The notes beneath the pieces were generated by a model that did no database searches, had not been told where the DNA came from, and was given only the letters and a program-made list of their open reading frames with translations. From NCBI GenBank assembly GCA_947177165.1, contig CAMWTP010000014.1, positions 25,443 to 89,442 on the forward strand: DNA of 64,000 bases, written 5' to 3'. Source of the DNA: an uncultured Lachnospiraceae bacterium. Lineage in GTDB: Bacteria; Bacillota; Clostridia; Lachnospirales; Lachnospiraceae. The position numbers and the translations under genes were made by a program. Numbering within the stretch: the stretch's first letter is position 1; every line of letters starts with the position of its first letter. Shown here piece by piece: positions 9,052 to 17,036 of the stretch.

Positions 9052-10578
9052 TTACTGCTCAAAGGAAATACTCTCAATGATCGCGTCAAACAGCGGAACG
9101 GCATCATCACCAAAGTCTTCATGAATGAAATATTCAAATGTAATCAGAATATCATCCTTTTGTATCCCAACAAATGTTGTCTGAAAGACATTGCCGGTAT
9201 CGGTTTCCATCAGTGCATCGACTTTCATTGCCGGGTAGCCTCCGATTGTTATATCTTCGACATCACAGCCATCTGCAGTGTAAGACTCCTTTGCCAACTC
9301 CAGATCCACGTCCTCCTCCGGCATGTAAGCATCCAAAAGCAGCATGGACATATCCCATATATTATCCTCCTCATACCTGGAAACCAACATGTATGAGACC
9401 TCTCCATTCTCAGAGACGTCCTCCATGTCCCACAGATATGGATAGGAGAAGGTTATTCCCAAATCTTCCATTGTGCACTGCTGCATCACTGGCAATGGAA
9501 TCTCAGGATCCTGCTTCATGGCCTCGTCAAGCTCCTCCTGGGTAATCGCGATATTGCACTCTGCCCCAGTGTCTGCCAGAATCTTCTGCGCAAGCACTCT
9601 CGTCAGGGGCGCAAGCACTGACCAGTGATCCTCTCCCTCCATAATGTAGCAATGGATATTGTCATTTTGGGAAGTGCTCTCAATATTTTTCAAATTGGAG
9701 GCATTTCCCTCGCTTCCCTCGATCAAAAAGGTCGGTGTCTTCACGCTGTCTAACCAGTAGATCGGGGAGCGCATCTTATACTCTTCCTCATTGTCTGTGT
9801 CAAACGTGAACTGGCTGTTATTGTGGTACTCGATCTTGTCCACAGCGCCAAACCCAAACACTGCACGGAATTTGTCTGTGTACTCTGCAGTGAGCAGGGC
9901 GCGTGTGCCGCCAGTGCTGTGTCCGCCCAGATAGATGCGGTCAGGATCGACATAGGGAAGGGACGCTGCGTAATCGTAAGCCGCCGCAAGATCATCCACC
10001 TCGCCAAAAAGTGTCTCATAATAGCCGGGATTTCCATTGCCGCCGCGGAAAGACGGATACATTGTCAGCACACCCGCCTGCCAGAATGCCGAACCAGTCT
10101 GGTCATCATCCCATGCAGGATAACACCACGGGAAATCATCAATGCCGTTTCCCCAGCCGCCTACCACCCAGATGATCATCGGATGCTTCTCGCCGTCTCC
10201 GGGATCACTGGACACATACGCTGCCAGATCTCCCACCGTGGAAGGATAGTGAACCAGGTCAAAAGCTCCTTCTGGCGGGTCTGGAATCTCATAGTCATCA
10301 TGATCTTCCTTTGCCAGTGTTGTCTGGAAAGCATCGTGTGCCTCGGCAAAACTCTGTGAATCAGCAGTGCTCTCTGTCTTAGAAGAGCTCTCTGTCGTGG
10401 CAGCAGAACTCTTCGTCTCGGCAGAGCTCTCTTCATCGGCTACGCGCGCCGTCTCAACGTTTTTTTGCGTGCTTCCCCCGCTGTTGGTCACGGTTCCCGA
10501 AGAGGAACAGGCAGACGCGAAGCACATCGCCGCTGCCATTATGACCACAAACGTTTTTCTTACAATATGATTCTTCAT
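9052..10578 (-). CDS. Alpha/beta-hydrolase lipoprotein
   Basis: 508 residues, predicted surface lipoprotein. Signal peptide with A-S-A-C lipobox, Cys at about residue 24, then a Ser/Thr/Glu-rich linker to residue 90. The middle (about 100-350) is an alpha/beta-hydrolase of the dienelactone-hydrolase/prolyl-oligopeptidase type: oxyanion strand V-V-G-G-W-G-N-G, nucleophile elbow G-G-H-S-T-G-G and a likely catalytic His in G-E-D-H-W. The last 130 residues form a separate domain (L-G-I-T-F-S-Y-P onward) like the PsbP/DUF1795 fold often attached to lipoproteins. It probably acts as an esterase or peptidase on an external substrate. GGGGG ribosome site 6 nt before ATG. Confidence 0.85.
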   Translation of the reverse strand: MKNHIVRKTFVVIMAAAMCFASACSSSGTVTNSGGSTQKNVETARVADEESSAETKSSAATTESSSKTESTADSQSFAEAHDAFQTTLAKEDHDDYEIPDPPEGAFDLVHYPSTVGDLAAYVSSDPGDGEKHPMIIWVVGGWGNGIDDFPWCYPAWDDDQTGSAFWQAGVLTMYPSFRGGNGNPGYYETLFGEVDDLAAAYDYAASLPYVDPDRIYLGGHSTGGTRALLTAEYTDKFRAVFGFGAVDKIEYHNNSQFTFDTDNEEEYKMRSPIYWLDSVKTPTFLIEGSEGNASNLKNIESTSQNDNIHCYIMEGEDHWSVLAPLTRVLAQKILADTGAECNIAITQEELDEAMKQDPEIPLPVMQQCTMEDLGITFSYPYLWDMEDVSENGEVSYMLVSRYEEDNIWDMSMLLLDAYMPEEDVDLELAKESYTADGCDVEDITIGGYPAMKVDALMETDTGNVFQTTFVGIQKDDILITFEYFIHEDFGDDAVPLFDAIIESISFEQ

Positions 10579-10692
10579 AAAAAATCCCCCTTACTTCGTA
10601 ATACTGCTATTATACTAAACTAATGTGACGTTTTCAATCAAAATCAGAACAAATCAACAACATCCCGCTCCCACCGCATACCAGCCTGTTTT

Positions 10693-10813
10693 CTAAAATA
10701 ATTTTACTGCAAGTCATGATAAAGAGGATATCGAGATACTCTGTGATGAGGTCTATGAAATGGATGAAGCGATATTAAAAAAGCTGGAGACAAAGAAACC
10801 GCAGTCTCAGTGA
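10693..10813 (+). pseudogene. Short coding remnant
   Basis: A plus-strand frame of about 40 codons reads FTASHDKEDIEILCDEVY and on to a TGA at 10811-10813, with acidic helical composition but no start codon near its beginning. It looks like the 3' end of a lost gene in the gap between two lipoprotein genes. I could not name the family. Confidence 0.3.
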
Positions 10814-10852
10814 AAGCGCAGGATATCGGACAGAATGTGACGTCCCCGTGTT

Positions 10853-12106
10853 TCATTCCCCGTCATATTTGATAAAGTAATCGGTACTGGGAAATGCACC
10901 GAAATCCAGTCTGATACAATAGGACGGTTCCATGCATTCCCCTTCATAAAAATAATATTCCTGCAATGCTCCATGCGTAATGTAGAAATACGCATATTTC
11001 AGCCGCTCCCGCTCATCATAATAATACTTTTGGCTCTGTCCCGTCGTTCCAAATTCCCGTTCATTATAATAACAATCTTTTCTCTCCAAAGTACCATCCT
11101 CGCGATAGAAGTATTCGACGCAGACTATGGTATCCTCATACGGACTATCCCTCCACCCTTCGATCACTCCCCTTGTTTCCAGCTTTTTGATCTGCCCGTT
11201 TTCGTTATATTCCTTCTCGAAATCATACACCGTCAGCAAATCTTCTCCATCATGTATCACGTCAAACCGATGATCTTCCCACTGCCGATGTTCGCATCCA
11301 GCGATATCAAATCCGCCGTAATACTGAAATGTACCGTAGTCCTCTATGTGTACAACATTGCAGTACACCCCCGCGCCAGTCTCTTTTTCCTCGTCATAAT
11401 ACACTTCCAGATAATCCTCCATGCCAGATGCATCCTCATCATACCGGAGAAGCAGTTTTCCCTCCATTCCCCTTGCACGCAGAAAGATTTCAATATCTCT
11501 CTGACTGATCAGTTCTACGGACAGACAGTCTTCATCCGGGAAAAAATGAGTGTCCTCCAACCCGTCAATCCCAAACTTCTCCCACGAAACACAAAGCCCC
11601 TCCGCATCCATATCCAAAGTAAACAGCAAGTCTCCCTCCTGATACGCACCGAAGCGGTCCTGATGGTCCGGCTCCGAAAAATCCTCCACGCAGACAGCCT
11701 GTATCTCATCCTGTTCCCTGCGTATCTCCATGAGCAGCCTGACCTGAAAGTCCTCACGATACTCCTGTCCTTCGATCTGCTCATACCGTATCATATTCAT
11801 GTATCCATAATAGCAGCCTTCTTCCTCATAAATGAAAAAGTCCAATGAGATGCTCCTGTCATCCGGCAGACTCACCCCTCTGATATAATATCCCGCTAAT
11901 GAATCCAACGAAACTGTCTCTGCCGCTGTCTCAGCGTTCATCTTGGTTTCAGGCTCTGCAGCCGGTTCACCGTTCTCATCCGGTATGTCCGGCGCATCTA
12001 TCTGAGCCTGTCCGATATTTTCCGTATTTGATTTCTCCTGCTGCCCACAGGAGATCATCTGCATACATACGATCATTAAAACCAATATTGACAGACATTT
12101 TTTCAT
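10853..12106 (-). CDS. Putative lipoprotein with YxYxxDG-type repeats
   Basis: 417 residues. Lipoprotein signal peptide with M-I-S-C at about residue 20, then an acidic linker (residues 25-65). A first domain (65-230) is beta-rich and contains no motif I recognise. The C-terminal 150 residues have repeated Y/E-N-G-Q-I-K and E-D-G-T-L-E-R-K-D strands resembling MORN/YD-like antiparallel repeats. It is probably anchored on the outer face of the membrane. ATG is preceded by GGGAGG with 6 nt spacing. It lies downstream of the ppGpp-synthetase fusion gene in the same direction, but an 82-bp gap with a promoter-like repeat separates them. Confidence 0.7.
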   Translation of the reverse strand: MKKCLSILVLMIVCMQMISCGQQEKSNTENIGQAQIDAPDIPDENGEPAAEPETKMNAETAAETVSLDSLAGYYIRGVSLPDDRSISLDFFIYEEEGCYYGYMNMIRYEQIEGQEYREDFQVRLLMEIRREQDEIQAVCVEDFSEPDHQDRFGAYQEGDLLFTLDMDAEGLCVSWEKFGIDGLEDTHFFPDEDCLSVELISQRDIEIFLRARGMEGKLLLRYDEDASGMEDYLEVYYDEEKETGAGVYCNVVHIEDYGTFQYYGGFDIAGCEHRQWEDHRFDVIHDGEDLLTVYDFEKEYNENGQIKKLETRGVIEGWRDSPYEDTIVCVEYFYREDGTLERKDCYYNEREFGTTGQSQKYYYDERERLKYAYFYITHGALQEYYFYEGECMEPSYCIRLDFGAFPSTDYFIKYDGE

Positions 12107-12133
12107 TCTTACCTCCCATGCCGAAACGATCCT

Positions 12134-12179
12134 TCCGCGAAGCTTTCATTCACTGGCAAACACTTATTCTATATTAGAC
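12134..12179 (+). repeat. Direct repeat, left copy, flanking the three-gene unit
   Basis: About 46 bp that align with 15796-15842 in the same orientation; I count roughly 38 of 47 aligned positions identical. The shared core is ACACTTAT.CTATA.TAG. Read on the plus strand it resembles a promoter (TTTCAT, then TATTCT 16 bp later) pointing into the 3' end of the synthetase gene, so an antisense transcript is possible. Confidence 0.65.
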
Positions 12180-12188
12180 CTTTCCCCT

Positions 12189-13274
12189 TTATTGGTCTGA
12201 ATAATCAATCTTGTCTCGGATTTCCTGCATCTGATAATCCAGCGCCTCGATCGAATCCGCACACGCCTTTAACTGGTTTTCGATCTCCTCCGTATTGTCG
12301 ATACTCTTCTTGTACTTGAGCTTGTGTTCCAGACTGGCCCAGAAGTCCATCGCGATCGTGCGGAACTGTACTTCCACCTTCATATACTTTTTCTCATCCG
12401 GCAGAAAGACCGGGACACTCAGGATCAGATGAAGGCTCCTGTATCCGTTCGTCTTCGGCGATTTGATATAATCCTTCTCCTTCAGCAAGATAATATCGTC
12501 CTGTTTGAGCAAAAGCTCCGCCAGTCGGTAAATATCATCGGGAAAAGAGCAGATCACCCTAAGTCCCGCGACATCTGCGACATATTCTTTGATATTCTCG
12601 ATCGTGACCGGAAAATCTTTTCTCACCAGCTTCCTGTATATGCTCTCAGGCTTTTTCAGCCTGCTCTTGATCGATTCAAAGGGATTGCGCTTATACTCCT
12701 CAGAGAACATCGCATTGAGCACTTTCAGCCTTGTCTCGACTTCCATGATCGCAGACTGGTACTCCATCATCAATCTGCTGAATGCCTCTGCGGTGCTCAG
12801 CTGCTCTGCCTGTATCCTGATGATCTGCTCCTGCTTTTTGAGTGTCTCGGACTGCCTTTCGATCTTTTTCTCCAGCTGATTCTTGCAGTTAAACAGTTCT
12901 ATCGTATTCCTCACCCTGTTTCTGACGATCGAGTCCACAAACGGTCTGTGGATAAAGTCCGAAACACCCAGTTCAAAACATTTGTTCTCTATTTCGACGG
13001 CGTTCTCACTGCTTATGATGAGCACTGGAATGCTGTCCATCCAACCGCGCTGAATCATCTCAGCGATCACCGCAAAACCGTCCGTCTTCGGCATCTGCAG
13101 ATCCAATAAAAGCGCTGCCAGCCCGTCATGATGCTCGCACAGCTTCTGCAGTGCCTGCTCCCCATTCTCCGCCATCTCGACAGCGTAATCTGTCTCCAGC
13201 ATCTCCCTCAATAATTCGCGGTTCATCTCCGCGTCGTCCACTACCAATATCTTTTGCATTTCCGTTTTCCCCAT
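12189..13274 (-). CDS. Response-regulator receiver fused to a (p)ppGpp synthetase
   Basis: 361 residues in three parts. Residues 6-120 are a CheY-like receiver: acidic pocket D13-D14, phospho-acceptor D58 in L-L-L-D-L-Q-M-P, switch S88; the usual Lys before P-F is Arg110. Residues 125-170 are a charged coiled coil. Residues 175-345 are a RelA/SpoT synthetase like the small alarmone synthetases RelQ/RelP: S-I-K-S-R-L-K-K-P, D-V-A-G-L-R-V-I-C (D234), P-K-T-N-G-Y-R-S-L-H (H282), V-E-V-Q-F-R-T (E301) and D-F-W-A-S-L-E-H-K. All expected active-site residues are present and there is no hydrolase or ACT domain. It would make (p)ppGpp from GTP/GDP and ATP under phosphorylation control. No kinase is adjacent. 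The start is 5 bp past the upstream gene's stop. Confidence 0.95.
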   Translation of the reverse strand: MGKTEMQKILVVDDAEMNRELLREMLETDYAVEMAENGEQALQKLCEHHDGLAALLLDLQMPKTDGFAVIAEMIQRGWMDSIPVLIISSENAVEIENKCFELGVSDFIHRPFVDSIVRNRVRNTIELFNCKNQLEKKIERQSETLKKQEQIIRIQAEQLSTAEAFSRLMMEYQSAIMEVETRLKVLNAMFSEEYKRNPFESIKSRLKKPESIYRKLVRKDFPVTIENIKEYVADVAGLRVICSFPDDIYRLAELLLKQDDIILLKEKDYIKSPKTNGYRSLHLILSVPVFLPDEKKYMKVEVQFRTIAMDFWASLEHKLKYKKSIDNTEEIENQLKACADSIEALDYQMQEIRDKIDYSDQ

Positions 13275-13279
13275 TTACT

Positions 13280-14110
13280 TCATTTCTGAAATTCCCCTCT
13301 GTGTCTTTCAAAAAAGTCATAAAAATACCGCACATTTTCCAGCTCTGTCCACCTGGCCTCCTCCATGTCACGCGAGTCAAGATTGTAAATCTTTGCATGC
13401 AGTGTCCCCAGCATAAACGGCGAATGGGTGGAGATGATAAACTGACATCCAAGAAACCTTGCCATCTGGTTCAGCCGCTGTGCCAGTGCTGTCTGATTCG
13501 CAGGCGAGAGAGACACTTCCGGCTCGTCAAGCAGATACAGCGCATCCGGCTCTATATAGTCGTCAAGCATCTGCAGTGTCGTCTCGCCGTTCGAGTATTT
13601 TTCCTGCGCAAATTTCAGATTTTCCAGCTGCTGCCTTGTTTCCCTGGAATCTCTGAACTGCTCCCTCTGTTCTTTGGGCATTCCCCTTCGGATATGTTCG
13701 TATACATATCCATCCCCCAGAACCTGCTCCTGCTGAATTTTCTTGATCTCGTATAAGATATCCTCACTTTTGATATACCGGCTCCCACGCGGAAGCTTTT
13801 TCAGCGTTCTTCCGTCATCTGTTTCCCCTAATGTGTAGCTGCACTCCTCTACAAACTGCGAGAAATACAATACTTTTCCAAATTTATTGCTGGCGGCATA
13901 CTCCTGTCCCTCCAGCTGCAGTCTGTTCGCCATGATATTAAGCATGGTGGATTTACCAGAAGCATTATTTCCATACAGCACAGTGACCGGACTGTTAAAC
14001 ACCATTACCTTCTCCCGTTTGTCTGCAAATACATTATATGGATAAATATTCGGATCGCTGACTGTTTTCTCTGAAAATGAAAAACTGCTCAAATAAATGA
14101 TCGCTGTCAC
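13280..14110 (-). CDS. AAA family ATPase, ABC/SMC-type (AAA_21-like)
   Basis: 276 residues, soluble. Walker A G-N-N-A-S-G-K-S-T at 47-55, a signature-like Y-S-N-G-E-T-T-L-Q near residue 185, Walker B with L-Y-L-L-D-E-P-E-V-S-L-S and a switch His in I-S-T-H-S-P-F. There is no membrane segment and no transporter partner, so this is a stand-alone ABC-type ATPase of the kind seen in OLD, RecF-like and defence ATPases, but without an attached Toprim domain. Its start overlaps the upstream gene's stop by 4 bp, and its stop lies 5 bp before the synthetase fusion, so the three are very likely made together. Biological role unknown. Confidence 0.9.
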   Translation of the reverse strand: MTAIIYLSSFSFSEKTVSDPNIYPYNVFADKREKVMVFNSPVTVLYGNNASGKSTMLNIMANRLQLEGQEYAASNKFGKVLYFSQFVEECSYTLGETDDGRTLKKLPRGSRYIKSEDILYEIKKIQQEQVLGDGYVYEHIRRGMPKEQREQFRDSRETRQQLENLKFAQEKYSNGETTLQMLDDYIEPDALYLLDEPEVSLSPANQTALAQRLNQMARFLGCQFIISTHSPFMLGTLHAKIYNLDSRDMEEARWTELENVRYFYDFFERHRGEFQK

Positions 14111-15687
14111 CTACCTTTCTCCACCTTCTCGATCAGACAGCTGTGCGGTTTGTTGGGATTCCCCTTATCGTAATTCACGCCGACAAGCAGGATTTCGCCA
14201 GCATAGTCCTCAAGTGCCTGCGTATACTGCCTGTCCTTGATCTGCTGGATCGCTGCACTGACGGACTTGTCATATTTTAACTCTACCACCATCGCAGGTT
14301 TGTCTGTGTGCGGCAGCGGCAGGAACACAACGTCCGCAAAACCTTTTCCTGACGGAAGCTCCCGTATCAGTTTATAGTCCTTCCTCGCACTGTAATACGC
14401 CAGTCCGATGGCGCTTCCAAGTGCATTTTCATCATTGTAAGTCAGGATTGATGCCACTTCCATGTGCGCTCTGTCCAGCTCTCTGGCGACACACTCTGCC
14501 TCCCCACGCAAAGTGTCCTCCAGAAGCTTCTCCGATGCTTTCAGGACACGCATGACCTCTGACCATCCCCCGACGCTCATGGCATTCTCAAATTCCCCGA
14601 TGATCTCCTTGTTCGGAATGAACGTCTCCTCCGCCATGGAATCGTATCCGAGATAGCCCAGATGAATCAGCAGAGTGAGCACATCATCCTTTGTTCTGAA
14701 ATTGCGCATATCATTCTGAAAACTGCGCGTATTGACTTTGACACGCCCCCCGCCAAGCATCTGCACAATGTCCGACCGCAGCCCGTCAAAATCCATATCA
14801 ATATAGATCTTAAGCGCCTCGTAAGTTTCTGTGGAAGTCCAGTAATTGGAAAAATCCTGACATGTCATTGCCTCCACCACAGACCTTGGATTATAGATAT
14901 GTTTGTATTTCTTAAACATATATCCGTCATACCAGCTGCTGGTTTCATCAAAGTCCATGTCATACTGCTCACATAATCCTTTTACCTCATCCTCCGTAAA
15001 GCCAGTATATTCCTCAAGTGCTTTTTGATTTGTCATCGAATATTCCCTGAACATATTCAACGCCGAATGCTGCCCATATTTCTTGACAGGAAGAATCCCC
15101 GTCATATAGGCCAATGCAGCATACTCCTGATCCTTTAAGAGATTGCGCAAAAAGTCAAGGTATTGCTTTTGCATCGCTTCTGACTCCTGCCTCTCCCGCA
15201 TCACACAGTCCCACTCGTCGATCAGAAATATAAACTGCCTGTCTGTTTCCACATAAATCTCCCTCAGTGCAGCGGCAAGTCCCATGTCCTGCCTGCTCAG
15301 ATATTTCCCATATTCTCTCCTAAGCTCCCTGAGCACTTCCTGTTCCAGATATTCTGTCACTTTCCCTGAATCTGCCTCGATCAAAAACTGCTGCATATTC
15401 AGATAGATCACATCATACTGATTCAGGTGCTTCTCAAAAGTATTGTCGCGCGCTATCCTGTACTTTGCAAACAACTCCCTGGAATCACAGCCGCGGCTGT
15501 AATAAGCAGCGAGCATTTTAAGCGCCATGGACTTTCCAAAGCGCCGTGGTCTGCTGACGCATACAAAACCTTCTTCTGTATTCAAACATTTGTTTGTATG
15601 CGTGATCAGTCCTGTCTTATCCACATAGATCTCAGAGCGGATTGCCCTCCAAAAGCCCTTATTTCCCGGATTCAGATAAACTCCCAT
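14107..15687 (-). CDS. AAA-ATPase-like protein with PD-(D/E)XK nuclease domain
   Basis: 526 residues. The N-terminal AAA-ATPase_like domain has V-D-K-T-G-L-I, Walker A-like S-R-P-R-R-F-G-K-S-M and Walker B F-I-F-L-I-D-E-W-D. The C-terminal domain (about 390-526) is the PD-(D/E)XK-type DUF1703 with G-F-A-D-V-V-F-L-P and M-V-V-E-L-K-Y-D-K, the D and E-x-K metal ligands. The family is common in gut anaerobes and its function is not established. The ATG at 15687 follows AGGTGG with 7 nt spacing; a 15-residue upstream extension has no ribosome site. First gene of a coupled three-gene unit. Confidence 0.92.
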   Translation of the reverse strand: MGVYLNPGNKGFWRAIRSEIYVDKTGLITHTNKCLNTEEGFVCVSRPRRFGKSMALKMLAAYYSRGCDSRELFAKYRIARDNTFEKHLNQYDVIYLNMQQFLIEADSGKVTEYLEQEVLRELRREYGKYLSRQDMGLAAALREIYVETDRQFIFLIDEWDCVMRERQESEAMQKQYLDFLRNLLKDQEYAALAYMTGILPVKKYGQHSALNMFREYSMTNQKALEEYTGFTEDEVKGLCEQYDMDFDETSSWYDGYMFKKYKHIYNPRSVVEAMTCQDFSNYWTSTETYEALKIYIDMDFDGLRSDIVQMLGGGRVKVNTRSFQNDMRNFRTKDDVLTLLIHLGYLGYDSMAEETFIPNKEIIGEFENAMSVGGWSEVMRVLKASEKLLEDTLRGEAECVARELDRAHMEVASILTYNDENALGSAIGLAYYSARKDYKLIRELPSGKGFADVVFLPLPHTDKPAMVVELKYDKSVSAAIQQIKDRQYTQALEDYAGEILLVGVNYDKGNPNKPHSCLIEKVEKGR

Positions 15688-15720
15688 TAAAACCACCTGC
15701 CATCTAAATACTTTACTTAC

Positions 15721-15749
15721 AGTATACACCACTTTCTCTTTTCAAACAA
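15721..15749 (-). promoter_or_regulatory. Promoter of the three-gene ATPase/alarmone unit
   Basis: On the minus strand TTGTTT (15744-15749) and TATACT (15721-15726) are 17 bp apart, about 35 bp before the first ATG. It lies inside the bracketing direct repeats, so the unit carries its own promoter. Confidence 0.6.
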
Positions 15750-15795
15750 TGCCAATATCCCATTGCGTCTGCCATTCGCGAATCCAAATCAGCCG

Positions 15796-15842
15796 TCTGC
15801 GAAACTTTGGTTCACATGGCAGACACTTATGCTATAGTAGTC
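15796..15842 (+). repeat. Direct repeat, right copy, flanking the three-gene unit
   Basis: Partner of 12134-12179 in the same orientation. It also reads as a promoter for the small membrane protein that follows: TTTGGT, 16 bp, TATGCT, about 60 bp before the ATG at 15893. Confidence 0.65.
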
Positions 15843-15892
15843 TCAACAGGAAACAAAACAACAAATACAAGTCAGGAAAAGGAGAAAATACT

Positions 15893-16237
15893 ATGAATCT
15901 TATGAAAATGATTGATTTCTGGATCTTTATGGCAGTTCTGTGCACCGCAGCAATTATCTCAAAAAAAGAGCCTGAGCGCTTCAAAAAACTCATGGCAGAC
16001 ACCCTGGGCTATGTGATGAGTCTCGGACTTATATTCAGCTTCCTTGAATTTCTTGCCCTGTGCGGCTTTGAAATCCTTGAAGTGGCGTGGAATTTCAGCC
16101 CGCTGGATATCATGTCTGCAGTCTCCTGCCTGTTCTTCTTCGCTCTCTGCTCGGAAAAATGGTCATTGACGAGCCAGCAGTCAGACCAAAAAAAGTCTGA
16201 CATGTTCAAAAACCCGTTGAAATGGTGGCACAACTAA
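15893..16237 (+). CDS. Small membrane protein of unknown function
   Basis: 114 residues with two or three hydrophobic helices (about 8-22, 37-60 and 70-88) and a charged C-terminal tail rich in Q, K and S. ATG at 15893 follows AAGGAG with 8 nt spacing. I do not recognise the family. It is convergent with the LytTR regulator gene, whose stop is 20 bp away, and is not part of the minus-strand unit upstream. Confidence 0.75.
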   Translation: MNLMKMIDFWIFMAVLCTAAIISKKEPERFKKLMADTLGYVMSLGLIFSFLEFLALCGFEILEVAWNFSPLDIMSAVSCLFFFALCSEKWSLTSQQSDQKKSDMFKNPLKWWHN

Positions 16238-16257
16238 ACACACATCACACTGCTGTG

Positions 16258-16998
16258 CTACTTTCCCTGCAAGGCGGAGGCATACTCCGCCTTCGCCTTG
16301 CGGGACAGCAGACAGGTCTCCCCATTATCGAGCTCCACCGTATTTTCCTTCAGCCACACATTGCTGATCCTCGAGCGGTTTACAAGAAAGCTGCGGTGGC
16401 ATCTCCAAAACGCCTCCCCCAGCTTCTCCTCAAAATGATTCAGGCTGCTGTTGAACTCCAGCACCTCATCGTCCATATGGAGCACCAGCGCATGACGGCT
16501 TCCCACCGCCTCAAAATACAGAATCTTCTGCAGTGGAATATGGCGCACCGTGTCAAACAGCTTCAGGGAACAGTACGCATTTTTTCCGTCCGGTTCGTTC
16601 ATAAGGCGCTCACAGATACTTTCCAGGCACGCATTCACACGTCCCGCCATCACGGAAGGCTCGCCCTTCACGATGTAATCAAGCGCTTCCAGACGGTACC
16701 GGAACGTCTCGAACATCATGTCATTGTGCGCAGTGATAAATACGATAAATCCCCGCGGATCGTACTGCCTTAGCTTTACCGCCAGCTCCAGGCCGCTCAT
16801 ATATCCCGGAAAATCGATATCCAGAAAATAGACTGCCGGAACCTCCGCCTCCCTCTGCATCTCCAATAAAGAAACCGGATTGTCCGCCACCTGCAGCGGT
16901 CCCATATCGCGCTCCATCATCATAATCTGATCGCCGATCAGCTTCTTCAACAGTGCGCTGACCGCCGGCTCGTCGTCACACAGATACACAGGAATCAT
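16258..16998 (-). CDS. LytTR-family response regulator (AgrA-like)
   Basis: 246 residues. Receiver domain (1-125): acidic residues C-D-D-E-P, phospho-acceptor Asp in Y-F-L-D-I-D-F-P, T of F-I-T-A-H-N, and a Lys in Y-I-V-K-G. The LytTR DNA-binding domain (145-240) includes I-L-Y-F-E-A-V-G-S-R-H and W-R-C-H-R-S-F-L-V-N. Such regulators bind pairs of short direct repeats and control peptide quorum sensing, bacteriocins or virulence. It is the second gene of an operon with the kinase 38 bp upstream. Confidence 0.94.
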   Translation of the reverse strand: MIPVYLCDDEPAVSALLKKLIGDQIMMMERDMGPLQVADNPVSLLEMQREAEVPAVYFLDIDFPGYMSGLELAVKLRQYDPRGFIVFITAHNDMMFETFRYRLEALDYIVKGEPSVMAGRVNACLESICERLMNEPDGKNAYCSLKLFDTVRHIPLQKILYFEAVGSRHALVLHMDDEVLEFNSSLNHFEEKLGEAFWRCHRSFLVNRSRISNVWLKENTVELDNGETCLLSRKAKAEYASALQGK

Positions 16999-17036
16999 TG
17001 TCCTTACCCCCTCTTCATTCCAATATTTTTCACATA

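Noticed and set aside
10973..11848. Long plus-strand open frame (291 codons)
   Set aside because: Antisense to a lipoprotein gene with a signal peptide and ribosome site; its composition is low-complexity I/L/H-rich.
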